From Actinophytocola xinjiangensis (lineage in GTDB: Bacteria; Actinomycetota; Actinomycetes; Mycobacteriales; Pseudonocardiaceae), in contig NZ_MSIF01000031.1 of NCBI RefSeq assembly GCF_001921215.1, positions 25,855-89,854 of the forward strand: a stretch of 64,000 nucleotides of DNA. Direction: 5' to 3'. Below are positions 34,601 through 42,469 of the stretch, piece after piece. Numbering within the stretch: the first letter of the stretch is position 1; each line of letters begins with the position of its first letter. Made by a program: the position numbers and the translations under genes. The notes beneath the pieces are model-generated. The model was not told the origin of the DNA and searched no databases. It saw nothing but the letters and a program-made list of their open reading frames with translations.

Positions 34601-35454
34601 GCGAACTGCGCCTGAGCTCACGGCTGGCCGACCAGCCGAGCGACCACTCGTGGCTGGTCAACTCCTCGGCCAGGGTGGCGCCGCCCGGCGCCCGTCCCGC
34701 GCCGCTCACGCCGCTGCTGGCCGAGGTCCTCGACCCCGGCTGTGTCCTGGAGCGGCTTACCGACATCGGGGTCGTCGGCATCGGTTTCCCCTGGCGCGTC
34801 ACCGAGGTCCACCGCGCCGCCGAGCACCTGCGCGCCAGGATCGCCGCCGACCCCGACGACGCGATGCCGGTCACCACCTGGGGTTCGCTGTTCGACGCCG
34901 CCCTGTCGGCCGCGCCGGTCCTGTTCCCCGGCGAGCCGCGGCTGCGCATGCCGGGCGCGCTGCGCGAGGTCCGGGTGTACGGCGCCCCGCCGGCCGAGGC
35001 GCTGGCCGGCATCGACCTGCGCGCGGTCACCGCCGCCGGGGACGCCGAGGTCGACGTGACGATCGCCGGCCCGGACGGGGAGGTCCTGGCCAGCCTCACC
35101 GGTGTGCGGTTCGCCGTGGTCCACCACGCCAGGACCCCCGCCACGACCGAACCGTCCACAGCGGACCTGTCGTGGCGCGCGCTGCCACCGTCCGAACTGG
35201 CCGCGCACGTGGAAACCCTGGTCCGCCAGGCCATCGCCGTCGAGCTGCGCACCGACCCGGACGCGCTCAACCCCTACCGTCCGCTCACCGAGCTGGGTGT
35301 GGACTCCCTGCTGGGCGAGTCGATCCGCCAGCGGCTGGTGCGCGGGGTCGGCACGCCGCTGCCCAGCGGCCTGCTGTGGGACCGGCCCAACGTGGCCTCC
35401 CTGCGTGACCACCTGACCAGCCTGGTGACCGACGACCAGAACCGCGCCGCCTGA
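31678..35454 (+). CDS. Iterative type I PKS, KS-AT-DH-ACP (orsellinic-acid type)
   Basis: 1258-aa single-module PKS. KS: Cys in DTACSAS near 182, then HGTGT and KTNIGHLEAA. AT: GHSVGE near 627 and VAFHSPHMD, malonyl-like. DH/thiohydrolase-like domain: HQVLGSEVLP near 925, keeping HxxxGxxxxP. ACP: LGVDSLLG near 1207. No ketoreductase is present. This architecture and length match AviM and CalO5, which make orsellinic acid from four malonyl/acetyl units; a 6-methylsalicylate synthase would carry a KR. Start ATG 31678 with GGGAG upstream. It converges on the operon at 35516-49296, whose UbiA enzyme could prenylate the aromatic acid. Confidence 0.88.
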   Translation: MAPDGNLVPPVPIAIVGMGCRFPGGVQSPSALWNVLVDNQDVIGSVPPQRWADYAARGPDFAGAVRRAIGAGGYLEDIAGFDADVFGISPREAELMDPQQRVTLEVAWESLEHAGIAPSALAGSDTAVFMGVCTDDYGRRVLEDLPRLEAWSGIGASMCAVANRVSHALDLRGPSVVVDTACSASLVAVHQACQSLRAGETSVALAGGVMLVASPAYALALDAAGALSPDGTSKAFDAAANGYVRSEGCAVLTLKRLDDALRDGDRVHAVLRGSAVCQDGRTNGIMAPSGAAQARLVGLACANAGVAPGSVDYVEAHGTGTGVGDPIEVSALAATVGQDRLDGQPCLIGSVKTNIGHLEAASGVAGIIKVVLALGHEQLPATLARDGLNPAIPWAESGLAVVTENTAWPRRADRPRRAGVGNYGYGGTLAHVVVEEAPAPAGDRTPDGTGPRLFPLSGTTTEALRANASRLAAWLSDAAAPLDAVGATLAFGRAGLDVRACVVAADRDELAERLGSVARGRGGAGIVTGQVLRGAVSPHPVWVFSGHGAQWAGMGADLLATEPVLGETLDELAEIFAKELGFTPRQALADGELGDVGQIQALIFALQVGLSRVWRAHGVTPAAIIGHSVGEVAAAVAAGMLDLPDAARLICRRSALLRRVAGRGGMVLVNLPFAEVDRRVRGAAGAAIAAAPRSTVVSGDVAVVEDLARRWRAEGLTVRRVDSDVAFHSPHMDELVGDLRTALDGLTARPARVPVYSTALADPRSAAPRDAAYWATNLRAPVRFADAVAAAVADGHRLFVEVSAHPVVAHSVMETLAEVGVDGVVVPTLRRGQGDRETLLDRLGTLHCLGVPVDLGHRAHERAELPATAWQHRRYWVSSRPTSAGGGHDVEGHTVLGRHVAVQGASPVSLWQTRVDTASRPYPGGHQVLGSEVLPAAVVLTTFLAAGGDALTDVVLRSPVAVTLPREVQVVLQDGELRLSSRLADQPSDHSWLVNSSARVAPPGARPAPLTPLLAEVLDPGCVLERLTDIGVVGIGFPWRVTEVHRAAEHLRARIAADPDDAMPVTTWGSLFDAALSAAPVLFPGEPRLRMPGALREVRVYGAPPAEALAGIDLRAVTAAGDAEVDVTIAGPDGEVLASLTGVRFAVVHHARTPATTEPSTADLSWRALPPSELAAHVETLVRQAIAVELRTDPDALNPYRPLTELGVDSLLGESIRQRLVRGVGTPLPSGLLWDRPNVASLRDHLTSLVTDDQNRAA

Positions 35455-35457
35455 GAA

Positions 35458-35502
35458 AGCCCCGGGCGTGTCCTCCAGTTTCTGGAGGACACGCCCGGGG
35501 CT
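35458..35502. terminator. Bidirectional terminator, perfect 21-bp stem
   Basis: Perfect inverted repeat: arms 35458-35478 and 35482-35502 around loop TTT, GC-rich (CCCCGGGCGTG...). It lies between the convergent ends of the PKS (stop 35454) and the leftward operon (stop 35516), so it probably terminates both transcripts. No long U tract follows, as is usual in actinomycetes. Confidence 0.85.
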
Positions 35503-35515
35503 CGCGGCCGGACGG

Positions 35516-36412
35516 TCAGGACACGCCCGGTGACACCACGCTCGTGATCCACCGGGCCGCGCCCTGCCCCGGGGTGAACCGGGACCGCTGCGTCTTCCCC
35601 GACCACACCGTCTCCGGGCGGCACTGCAGCAGGACCGGAACCCCGTCCTCCACCGCGAACTCGACGTCCTGGGGGCCGCCGAGACGGCGTTCCAGACGCT
35701 TGCCCAGCCGCGCCAGGTCGAGGACCTGGTCGTCGGTCAGGCAGGGCGCGACGCGGCGGGCGGGGTCGACGACCGCCGGCGTGCCGTCCTCGCGGTACTC
35801 CAGGCGTTTGTCGCCGGGGTCGTGGTCCAGGACCGACAGGGCGATCTTGTCCACCACCCAGCGTTCGGGGGTCACCTCGCCGCCGACGACCGTCAGGCCA
35901 AGACCCCAGCTGGCCTCGACCACGATCCGCGAGCGGTCGCCGGTGACCGGGCTGATGGTGAACATCACGCCGGCCGTGGTGGCCCGCACCATGCGCTGCA
36001 CGACCACGCCCATCGACAGCGTGGCCGGGTTGATGCCGTTGACCCGCGCGTAGTCCACCGCCCGCTCACCGGACACGCCGGCCCAGCACCGGCGCACGGC
36101 CTCGACGACCTGGTCGGCGCCCCGGACGCCGACCACGGTGTCGAAGCCGCCGGCGAAGCTGGTGGCCGCGGAGTCCTCGGCGGTGGCGCTGGAGCGCACG
36201 GCGACCGGGACGTCGCTGTGCGGGCTGAGCCGGTGGTAGGCCTCGCGGACGGCGTCGTCGACACCGATCCGCCGCCGCGCGCGGGCGTCGACGGCGAACC
36301 CGTTGGCCACCGGCATTCCCTCGGCCGCCAGCCGCGCGAGCCCCGCGGCCTTGCCACCGAAGCGCCGCACGTCCAGACAGACCGGGTCGTCGAGCCGGGC
36401 GGTGAAGCTCAT
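35516..36412 (-). CDS. Dikinase ATP-grasp subunit (PEP synthase N-domain)
   Basis: 298-aa ATP-binding subunit of a split dikinase. GGKAAGLARLAAEGMPVANGFAV and VPVAVRSSATAEDSAATSFAGGFDTV are the PPDK/PEP-synthase N-domain hallmarks, and LGGPQDVEFAVEDGVPVLLQCRPE its end. The swivelling His domain is on the preceding gene, overlapping by 4 bases (ATGA). The pair parallels phenylphosphate synthase subunits 2 and 1, in which ATP phosphorylates a His that hands phosphate to phenol. It is the last gene of the 13-gene operon. The acceptor here is unknown; a phenolic or alcohol hydroxyl is inferred. Confidence 0.88.
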   Translation of the reverse strand: MSFTARLDDPVCLDVRRFGGKAAGLARLAAEGMPVANGFAVDARARRRIGVDDAVREAYHRLSPHSDVPVAVRSSATAEDSAATSFAGGFDTVVGVRGADQVVEAVRRCWAGVSGERAVDYARVNGINPATLSMGVVVQRMVRATTAGVMFTISPVTGDRSRIVVEASWGLGLTVVGGEVTPERWVVDKIALSVLDHDPGDKRLEYREDGTPAVVDPARRVAPCLTDDQVLDLARLGKRLERRLGGPQDVEFAVEDGVPVLLQCRPETVWSGKTQRSRFTPGQGAARWITSVVSPGVS

Positions 36413-38247
36413 GCCGCCACCCCCGTCCCCACGTCCGAGAGCAGCACGACCTCGCCGGTCGTGCCGTCCAGGCGCACCCGGTCCCCGGTGCGCAGCCGCA
36501 CCGTGGCGAACCCGGTCCCGACCACCGCCGGCAGCCCGTACTCGCGGCACACGATCGCCGCGTGGCACATCATGCCGCCGATGTCGGTGATCACCCCGGC
36601 CACCACCGAGAACGCCGGGCCCCACGAGGGCGCCGAGATCGGGCACACCAGCACCTCGCCGGGCAGCAGCGACCCCAGCTCGTGCTCGGAGCGCAGCACC
36701 CGCACGGTGCCCTCGACGATCCCCGGCGACCCGCCGACCCCGGCCAGGCGGTCGCCGCCGCCGGACTCCTGGCCCAGCCACTGTTCGACCCGCTCGGTGG
36801 TCACCCCGAAGTTCATCACGGCGAACGGGTCGGTGATCCGCTCCGGCGGGGTGCCGTAGGCCGGGCGCGGGGTGGCCGCGCGCAGCGCCGCCACGATCCC
36901 CCGGCGCCGCTCGATCTCGGCCGCCCAGCGCCGCACGCCGCGCTGGGGCACACCGATCGCCCACGACTGGACGACGTCAGCCAGCACCTCCTCCAGCTCG
37001 AACCGGTTGAGGTGGAACACGTCGTCGCGCGCACGGGCGAACCCGGCGTCGACCAGGAAGTCGCCCAGCTGCCACATCTTCTGCCAGAACACCGCGTGTG
37101 CCCAGTGCTCGACGTAGATGTTGTGCTCCTCGATGTAGGGGAACACCCGCCGCGCGAGCGCCAGCAGCTCGTCGAACTGCGCGGTCTCCGCGTCGGTGAG
37201 CAGCGAGCGGTACTCGGCGACGATCTCGTCGCGTTCGGCGCGCAGCCGTGCCACCGGCCGGGCGATCTCCTCCCCCGCGCGCAGCCGGACCGCGTAGCGG
37301 GCGATGCCGGTCAGCGGGATGGCCGGGTTGCCCAGCCAGGTGTCCTGGTCGTGGGTGAACCCGTACTCGGCGAAGTAGTTGAACCACGGGTCCTTGGCCC
37401 GTTCGTAGGCCATCAGCCAGCGCCGCCCGGCCTCGCTGCCCAGCAGCGCCCCGAACGTCGCGTCCGGGTCGTCACCGGCGATGAGGTGGTCGACGTCCAG
37501 CTCGCAGGCCAGCGCGGCCAGCGAGCGCAGCTCGTCGTCGGGGCGGAAGGCGATCACGTCGATGCCGGCGACCATCCGGGCGATGGTCTGTTCGGCGATC
37601 TCCGGGAACGCCTCACGGCAGAACTCGAAGAACACGATGTAGCCGCCGTAGCCGAGGTTGAGGAACTCGAAGTGGTGCTGCCACACCACGAACAGGTCGT
37701 CGACCAGCCGGCGGAACCCGGCGATCGCCTCCCACGCGGTGGACCGGCCGCGCGCCTCGGTGACCACCTCGATCGGCTCCAGCTCACGCAGCGGCGGGAA
37801 GGTCACCGCGCGCATGTCGGCCACCACGGCGGCGACCTTGGTCTTCCACCGCCCGTACAGCTCGTCCCAGTTGTCGTAGTAGTAGCCGGCGCGGGCCTGG
37901 AAGTGCTCGGCGCGGCGGGCGATCTCGGCCGGGTCGGTGACCGGGACCGGCGCGATGTACACGTAGCCCTGGTGGACGCGGATGTCCTGGCCGAGCGAGG
38001 CCGGCAGCGCGAAGATCCGGGTGCTGTTCTGCCCGGCGCCCAGGTAGGCGGCCTCGGCGATGACGCTGTCCAGCGGGTGGCAGCCGCGCGACCAGTGCAT
38101 GGTGTCGGCGAACCAGAGCCGTGCGCCCTCCTCGTCGCGGGTCTCCTCGTCGGAGACCAGGTAGTACGGGTACATCGACTCCCAGCCCTGCGCACCGGGC
38201 GGGGCCGGCGTCTCGTGGAAGTACGGGAAACGTCGTTGTTCGGCCAT
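36409..38247 (-). CDS. Dikinase phosphohistidine subunit (PEP-utilising)
   Basis: 612-aa protein. Its C terminus is the PEP-utilising swivel domain: GSPGIVEGTVRVL, VLVCPISAPSWGPAF and phospho-His in DIGGMMCHAAIV near residue 560. The large N-terminal part (FADTMHWSRGCHPLDSVIAEAAY, then HQGYVYIAPVPV) resembles the 70-kDa subunit of phenylphosphate synthase rather than rifampin phosphotransferase. It needs the ATP-grasp subunit encoded next. ATG at 38247, 29 bases after the HAD gene. The acceptor specificity should lie in the N-terminal part and cannot be read by eye. Confidence 0.85.
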   Translation of the reverse strand: MAEQRRFPYFHETPAPPGAQGWESMYPYYLVSDEETRDEEGARLWFADTMHWSRGCHPLDSVIAEAAYLGAGQNSTRIFALPASLGQDIRVHQGYVYIAPVPVTDPAEIARRAEHFQARAGYYYDNWDELYGRWKTKVAAVVADMRAVTFPPLRELEPIEVVTEARGRSTAWEAIAGFRRLVDDLFVVWQHHFEFLNLGYGGYIVFFEFCREAFPEIAEQTIARMVAGIDVIAFRPDDELRSLAALACELDVDHLIAGDDPDATFGALLGSEAGRRWLMAYERAKDPWFNYFAEYGFTHDQDTWLGNPAIPLTGIARYAVRLRAGEEIARPVARLRAERDEIVAEYRSLLTDAETAQFDELLALARRVFPYIEEHNIYVEHWAHAVFWQKMWQLGDFLVDAGFARARDDVFHLNRFELEEVLADVVQSWAIGVPQRGVRRWAAEIERRRGIVAALRAATPRPAYGTPPERITDPFAVMNFGVTTERVEQWLGQESGGGDRLAGVGGSPGIVEGTVRVLRSEHELGSLLPGEVLVCPISAPSWGPAFSVVAGVITDIGGMMCHAAIVCREYGLPAVVGTGFATVRLRTGDRVRLDGTTGEVVLLSDVGTGVAA

Positions 38248-38276
38248 GGCCTGGTTCCTCTCCGGGAGTCGTTGGC

Positions 38277-38984
38277 TCAGTCCCGGCCCCGCCACAGCGT
38301 GCCGGCGGCCAACTCCTCGTCCACCTTCTCCAGCAGCGTCGCGTCGATCTCGCGGATGTCGTCGACCGCGTAGCGCACCCCGGTCTCGGCCATCTCGGCG
38401 CGCTGGAAGTTGTGCGGCAGGCTCGCCGGCACGCCGACGAACCCCGCGCCCAACGCCTTGGTGACCTCGGCGACCCGGTTGATGTCGTCGACGAACAGCA
38501 CCTCGTCGTACTCGTAGCCGAAGATGTCGCGCACGATCTCCTTGGTGCCGGGGCGGAAGTCGTTGACGTCGACGTAGGGGATGTCGTCGTCGAAGTAGCC
38601 GGCGAGGTGCCCCAGGTGGGTGTCGAACGTGTAGGAGCGGTTGCGCCCGCCGTAGCAGGTGACCCTCGGGCCGAACTCGGCGATCGTGGCCAGCAGCTGC
38701 TCGGCGCCGGGCATGACCTCGACCGGGTGGTCGGCCAGGTAGGCGTCGCGCTCGCGGAAGAACGCGGCGATGGTCTCCTTCGCCGACCACGGCAGCTTGC
38801 AGGCCAGCGCCATGTTCTGCCCGGCGGCCAGCTGCGGGGAGCCCCACACGCCGCGTTCCACGGCCGCGGTGTACTCGCCGCCGTGCTTCGTGACGAACCG
38901 TTCGATCACCGGGCTGTAGGTGTCGTTGAGCAGCACCCCGTCACTGTCCAGGGCGACCAGGCGGATCTTGTTCAGTGTGCTCAT
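38277..38984 (-). CDS. HAD-superfamily phosphatase
   Basis: 235-aa haloacid-dehalogenase hydrolase. The nucleophile motif is ALDSDGVLLND (D-S-D). A later motif IV is VLFVDDINRVAEVTKALG, and the helical cap is between residues 20 and 90. In this operon it would remove a phosphate put on by one of the dikinases, or dephosphorylate an AfsA-type phospho-butenolide intermediate; both are inferences. ATG at 38984, 20 bases after the KASII stop. Confidence 0.87.
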   Translation of the reverse strand: MSTLNKIRLVALDSDGVLLNDTYSPVIERFVTKHGGEYTAAVERGVWGSPQLAAGQNMALACKLPWSAKETIAAFFRERDAYLADHPVEVMPGAEQLLATIAEFGPRVTCYGGRNRSYTFDTHLGHLAGYFDDDIPYVDVNDFRPGTKEIVRDIFGYEYDEVLFVDDINRVAEVTKALGAGFVGVPASLPHNFQRAEMAETGVRYAVDDIREIDATLLEKVDEELAAGTLWRGRD

Positions 38985-39004
38985 CTTCTTGTCTCCCTAG
39001 GGTT

Positions 39005-40219
39005 TCAGGCTGCTGTCAGTACCAGGGCGGCGTTGTGCCCGCCGAAGCCCATCGACGTCGACACCGCCACGCGCAACGCCGCCGGGCGGGCGGTGCCGTG
39101 CACGACGTCGAGGTCGATCCCGGGTTCCAGGCGGGTCAGGTTGGCGGTCGGCGGGACCGAGCCGTGTTCGATGGCCAGGGCGGTGTAGGCGGCCTCGACC
39201 GCACCGGCGGCGGCCAGCGGGTGCCCGGTGACGCCCTTGGTGGAGGTCACCAGCGCGCGGTCGCCGAGGACCCGGCGCAGCACCCGGCCCTCGATGACGT
39301 CACCGATCGGGGTGGAGGTGCCGTGCGCGTTGACGTGGTCGACCGCCGCGCCGTCGAGACCGGCGTCGGCCAGCGCCGCGCGCAGGGCCTGTTCGAGGCC
39401 CTCGCCGCCGGGCGCGGGGGCGGTGGGGTGGTGGGCGTCGGTGGCCGCGCCGTACCCGTCGACCATGGCGTGCGCCCGCGCGCCCCTGGCCAGCGCGTCG
39501 GCCGGGCGTTCGAGCACCAGCACCCCGGCGCCCTCGCCCGGCACGAACCCGTCGCGGTCGACGTCGAACGGGCGGGAGGCGCCGGCCGGGTCACCGGCCC
39601 GGGACAGCGCGCCCATCCTGGCCAGCCCGCTGATCGCCAGCGGGGTCAGCGCGGCCTCCGCGCCGCCGGCGATGACGACGTCACACACGTCGTGGCGCAA
39701 CAGGTCACGGGCCACGCCGATGGCGGTGGCGCCGGAGGCGCACGCGGTGGCGGTGACCTGGCTGGGCCCCTTGGCGCCGAGGTCCAGCGCGACCTGGGCG
39801 GCGACCATGTTGGCCATGTACCGGGGCACCAGCAGCGGGGACACCTTGCGCGGCCCGCCGTCGAGCAGCGCGCTGTGGCTGGCCTCGATGGACGCGACGC
39901 CGCCCAGCGAGTTGCCCAGCACCACCCCGACCCTCGGGCCGTCCCAGTGGGCGGGGTCCAGGCCGGCGTCAGCCACCGCCTGTCGGGCGGCGACCACCGC
40001 CAGCTGGGTGAACCGGTCGAGGCCCCGGGCGGCGAACCCGCCGATCAGGACGTCGGCGTCGAAGCCGGGGACCCGGCAGCTGAACTCGACCGGGCAGCCG
40101 CGCAGCGACTCGTCGGGCGTCGCACAGGACTCGCCGGACCAGACCCGGTCACGGTTGGCGTCCAGGCCGATGCCGGCCGGAGTCACCAGGCCGAGCCCGG
40201 TGATCGCGACCCGGTACAT
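39005..40219 (-). CDS. Ketoacyl-ACP synthase II (FabF-like)
   Basis: 404-aa condensing enzyme. The C-H-H triad is seen: TATACASGATAIG, VNAHGTSTPIGD and STKGVTGHPLAAAGAVEAAYT. The GFGGHNAALVL ending is typical. It would elongate the acyl chain on the adjacent dedicated ACP. The ATG at 40219 overlaps the ACP stop by one base. No chain-length-factor partner is present, so it is more FabF-like than type II aromatic. Confidence 0.92.
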   Translation of the reverse strand: MYRVAITGLGLVTPAGIGLDANRDRVWSGESCATPDESLRGCPVEFSCRVPGFDADVLIGGFAARGLDRFTQLAVVAARQAVADAGLDPAHWDGPRVGVVLGNSLGGVASIEASHSALLDGGPRKVSPLLVPRYMANMVAAQVALDLGAKGPSQVTATACASGATAIGVARDLLRHDVCDVVIAGGAEAALTPLAISGLARMGALSRAGDPAGASRPFDVDRDGFVPGEGAGVLVLERPADALARGARAHAMVDGYGAATDAHHPTAPAPGGEGLEQALRAALADAGLDGAAVDHVNAHGTSTPIGDVIEGRVLRRVLGDRALVTSTKGVTGHPLAAAGAVEAAYTALAIEHGSVPPTANLTRLEPGIDLDVVHGTARPAALRVAVSTSMGFGGHNAALVLTAA

Positions 40220-40458
40220 CAGGGCGACACGCCCTTGGCCAGCAGTAACTCGGCGGCCTCGGCGACCGACATGGCGTCGGTCAGCTCCCCGTCGCCGAGC
40301 TCCACGCCGAACTCGTTGTCCAGCGACAGCGACAGCTCGACGATCACCAGGGAGTCGAAACCGAGGTCGCGCAGCGTCGCGCCGGCACCGAGGTCCTCCG
40401 CCCGGACCTTGAAGTCCTCCACCAGGATCTTGGTGATCCGGTCCTCGACAGCGGTCAT
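40219..40458 (-). CDS. Acyl carrier protein
   Basis: 79-aa ACP, with the phosphopantetheine Ser in LRDLGFDSLVIVELSLSLDNEFGVEL near residue 38. It overlaps both the KASIII gene upstream and the KASII gene downstream, so the three form a small dedicated fatty-acid or polyketide system inside the operon. ATG at 40458. Confidence 0.92.
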   Translation of the reverse strand: MTAVEDRITKILVEDFKVRAEDLGAGATLRDLGFDSLVIVELSLSLDNEFGVELGDGELTDAMSVAEAAELLLAKGVSP

Positions 40459-41507
40459 GTCCGTCCTCCTTGGTCAGGCGTGTCGTAGCTGGGTAACGGG
40501 AGGTCCGGCCAGACCAGCGCGGCCGACCCCCAGGTGAGCCCACCGCCGAACCCGGCGAGGACCACCCGGTCGCCGGGGCGCAGCCGCCCGGTGGCCGCCC
40601 CGGCGGCCATCGCCAGCGGCACCGACGCGGCGACCGTGTTGCCGACCTCGGCGATGTTGCTGACGAACCGGTCGGCCGGCACCCGCAGTCCCCGGGCGAC
40701 GGCCGCGAGGATGCGCGCGTTGGCCTGGTGGAGCACGAACCGGTCGACCCCGGCGACGCCCCAGCCGAGGTCCTCGGCGGTGTGCCGCACCGCCCCCGAC
40801 ATCCGGGTGACCGCGCGGGCGAACACCGGCCGGCCGCGCATCCGGAAGTAGGTGTCCTCCTCCTTGACCGGCAGGCCGGTGGAACGCTGGCGGGACCCGC
40901 CACCGGGGATCTCGATCAGTTCGCGGTCGGCGCCGTCGCTGCCGAGCAGGAACCCGCCCAGCGCACCCGGTTCGCCGGCCGTCCCGGCGCGCAGCAGGAC
41001 CGCGCCGGCGCCGTCGCCGAACACGGCGCGGGTGGTCAGGTCGTCCGGGTCGAGCACGGTGGTGAACGCGTCGGCGCCGATGACCAGGACGCTGTCGGTG
41101 ATCCGCGCGGCGATCAGCCCGGCGGCCGTGGCCAGCGCGTAGACGAACCCGGTGCACACCGCGCCGACGTCGAACGCGCCGACCGGGCCGAGGTCCAGCC
41201 GGGCGGCGACGTCCGGGGCGGTCGCCGGGCTGAGCCGGTCGGGCGTGTTGGTGGCCAGCACGACGGTGCCGGCGGCCCGCACCCCGGCCGAGTCCAGCGC
41301 GCGCCGCCCGGCGGTCACCGCCAGGTCGCTGGTGGCCTCGCCCGGCGCGACGACGTGCCGGGAGCGGATGCCGGTGCGGCTGCTGATCCACCCGGCGTCC
41401 ACCGAGGTGGTCCCCGGCCGGTCGGCCCACCAGGACACCAGTTCCTCGTTGGGCACGGCGGTCGCCGGCAGGCAGGCGCCGATCCCGGCCAGGACCGCCG
41501 CGGTCAC
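40455..41507 (-). CDS. Ketoacyl-ACP synthase III (FabH-like)
   Basis: 350-aa KASIII with a complete triad: Cys in GAVCTGFVYALA near 118, His in LHQANARIL and Asn in VGNTVAASVPLAM. WISSRTGIRSRH is the family N-terminal motif. It would start a chain from an acyl-CoA with malonyl-ACP. The GTG start at 41507 overlaps the AfsA-like stop by 4 bases, and its own stop overlaps the ACP gene by 4 bases. Confidence 0.93.
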   Translation of the reverse strand: MTAAVLAGIGACLPATAVPNEELVSWWADRPGTTSVDAGWISSRTGIRSRHVVAPGEATSDLAVTAGRRALDSAGVRAAGTVVLATNTPDRLSPATAPDVAARLDLGPVGAFDVGAVCTGFVYALATAAGLIAARITDSVLVIGADAFTTVLDPDDLTTRAVFGDGAGAVLLRAGTAGEPGALGGFLLGSDGADRELIEIPGGGSRQRSTGLPVKEEDTYFRMRGRPVFARAVTRMSGAVRHTAEDLGWGVAGVDRFVLHQANARILAAVARGLRVPADRFVSNIAEVGNTVAASVPLAMAAGAATGRLRPGDRVVLAGFGGGLTWGSAALVWPDLPLPSYDTPDQGGRT

Positions 41508-42460
41508 CGGGAGTCCCCTCTCCGGCCCATGACCAGGGTGGCGTGCGCGAGTTCCCGGCCCTGCTGGCGGAACGCGACGTCGACGGCGGTACCGGCAGGG
41601 GTGGCGACCAGCTCGACCGGCGCGGTCAGCTCGGCGTAGGTGTCGAACGTGGACTCCTGGGCGACCAGTTCGGTGTGCTCGGGGGCCCGCCCGGACCACT
41701 CGGCGGTGGCCAGCGCCGCGAGCTGGCGGGCGCCTTCGAGCAGCACCATGGCCGGCACGTGGTCCTGCGGGTGGTCGAACAGGCTGCGGTTCTCGGTGGC
41801 CACCCGCAGCCGCGCGGTGACCTCGTCGCGGGCAGCGGCGACGTCGAGCAGCAGCACGTCGGTGGCCCGGCGCCGGCCGACGGCGCCCGGCCGGACCGGT
41901 GTCCCGGCGGTGGGCGGCAGGTCCTGCGTGGACACCGGGGGGCCGTCGTTGGCGCGGGCGCGCACCACCCGGAACGCGGCGGCGCTGAGGTAGCCCACCG
42001 ACATCGCCACGTGGCCCACGCGCTGGCCATCGGACCACAGCTCCACGTCCAGGTCCAGGCCGCGCAGCCGGTCGCGCACGGCCCGGCGGTTGGCGGTGGT
42101 CGCGGTCAGCAGCAGCTCGGCCTCGCCGTAGCCGTGCGGGAACCGGCCGAACTCCGCGTTCCAGTGCCGCAGCACGAAGTGCGCGTCCGACTCGGCGCCG
42201 AACATGGTGTGTGCGGCGAACGTCTCGGCCTGGCGGACGCACTCCAGCAGCAGCAGCGGGTCGCGGTGGCGGCTGGGCCCGGTGTGCGCGCCGTAGTGCT
42301 GGTGCCAGGCCGGCAGCAGCGCGGCGGCGACGAAGGTGGCCGGGCCGGTGCGCACGGCGTCGGTCAGGAACGCCTCGCTGGTGTGCCGCCGGTGGATCAG
42401 GGCGTGGTCGACGGTCGCGGTGTAGGTCAGCTCCGGCAGGCCGTGGGCCATCGTGGACAT
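41504..42460 (-). CDS. AfsA-family protein (butyrolactone-synthase-like)
   Basis: 318 aa with two hotdog-type repeats of the AfsA family. ALIHRRHTSEAFLTD opens repeat 1, and ATDVLLLDV...NRSLFDHPQDHVPAMVLLEGARQLAALA lies in repeat 2. A-factor synthase AfsA condenses a beta-ketoacyl thioester with dihydroxyacetone phosphate on the way to gamma-butyrolactones and butenolides. Here it is embedded in a long biosynthetic operon right beside KASIII, ACP and KASII, not beside a receptor gene. A structural role in product formation is therefore more likely than signalling (inference). ATG at 42460. Confidence 0.87.
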   Translation of the reverse strand: MSTMAHGLPELTYTATVDHALIHRRHTSEAFLTDAVRTGPATFVAAALLPAWHQHYGAHTGPSRHRDPLLLLECVRQAETFAAHTMFGAESDAHFVLRHWNAEFGRFPHGYGEAELLLTATTANRRAVRDRLRGLDLDVELWSDGQRVGHVAMSVGYLSAAAFRVVRARANDGPPVSTQDLPPTAGTPVRPGAVGRRRATDVLLLDVAAARDEVTARLRVATENRSLFDHPQDHVPAMVLLEGARQLAALATAEWSGRAPEHTELVAQESTFDTYAELTAPVELVATPAGTAVDVAFRQQGRELAHATLVMGRRGDSR

Positions 42461-42469
42461 GCGATCACC

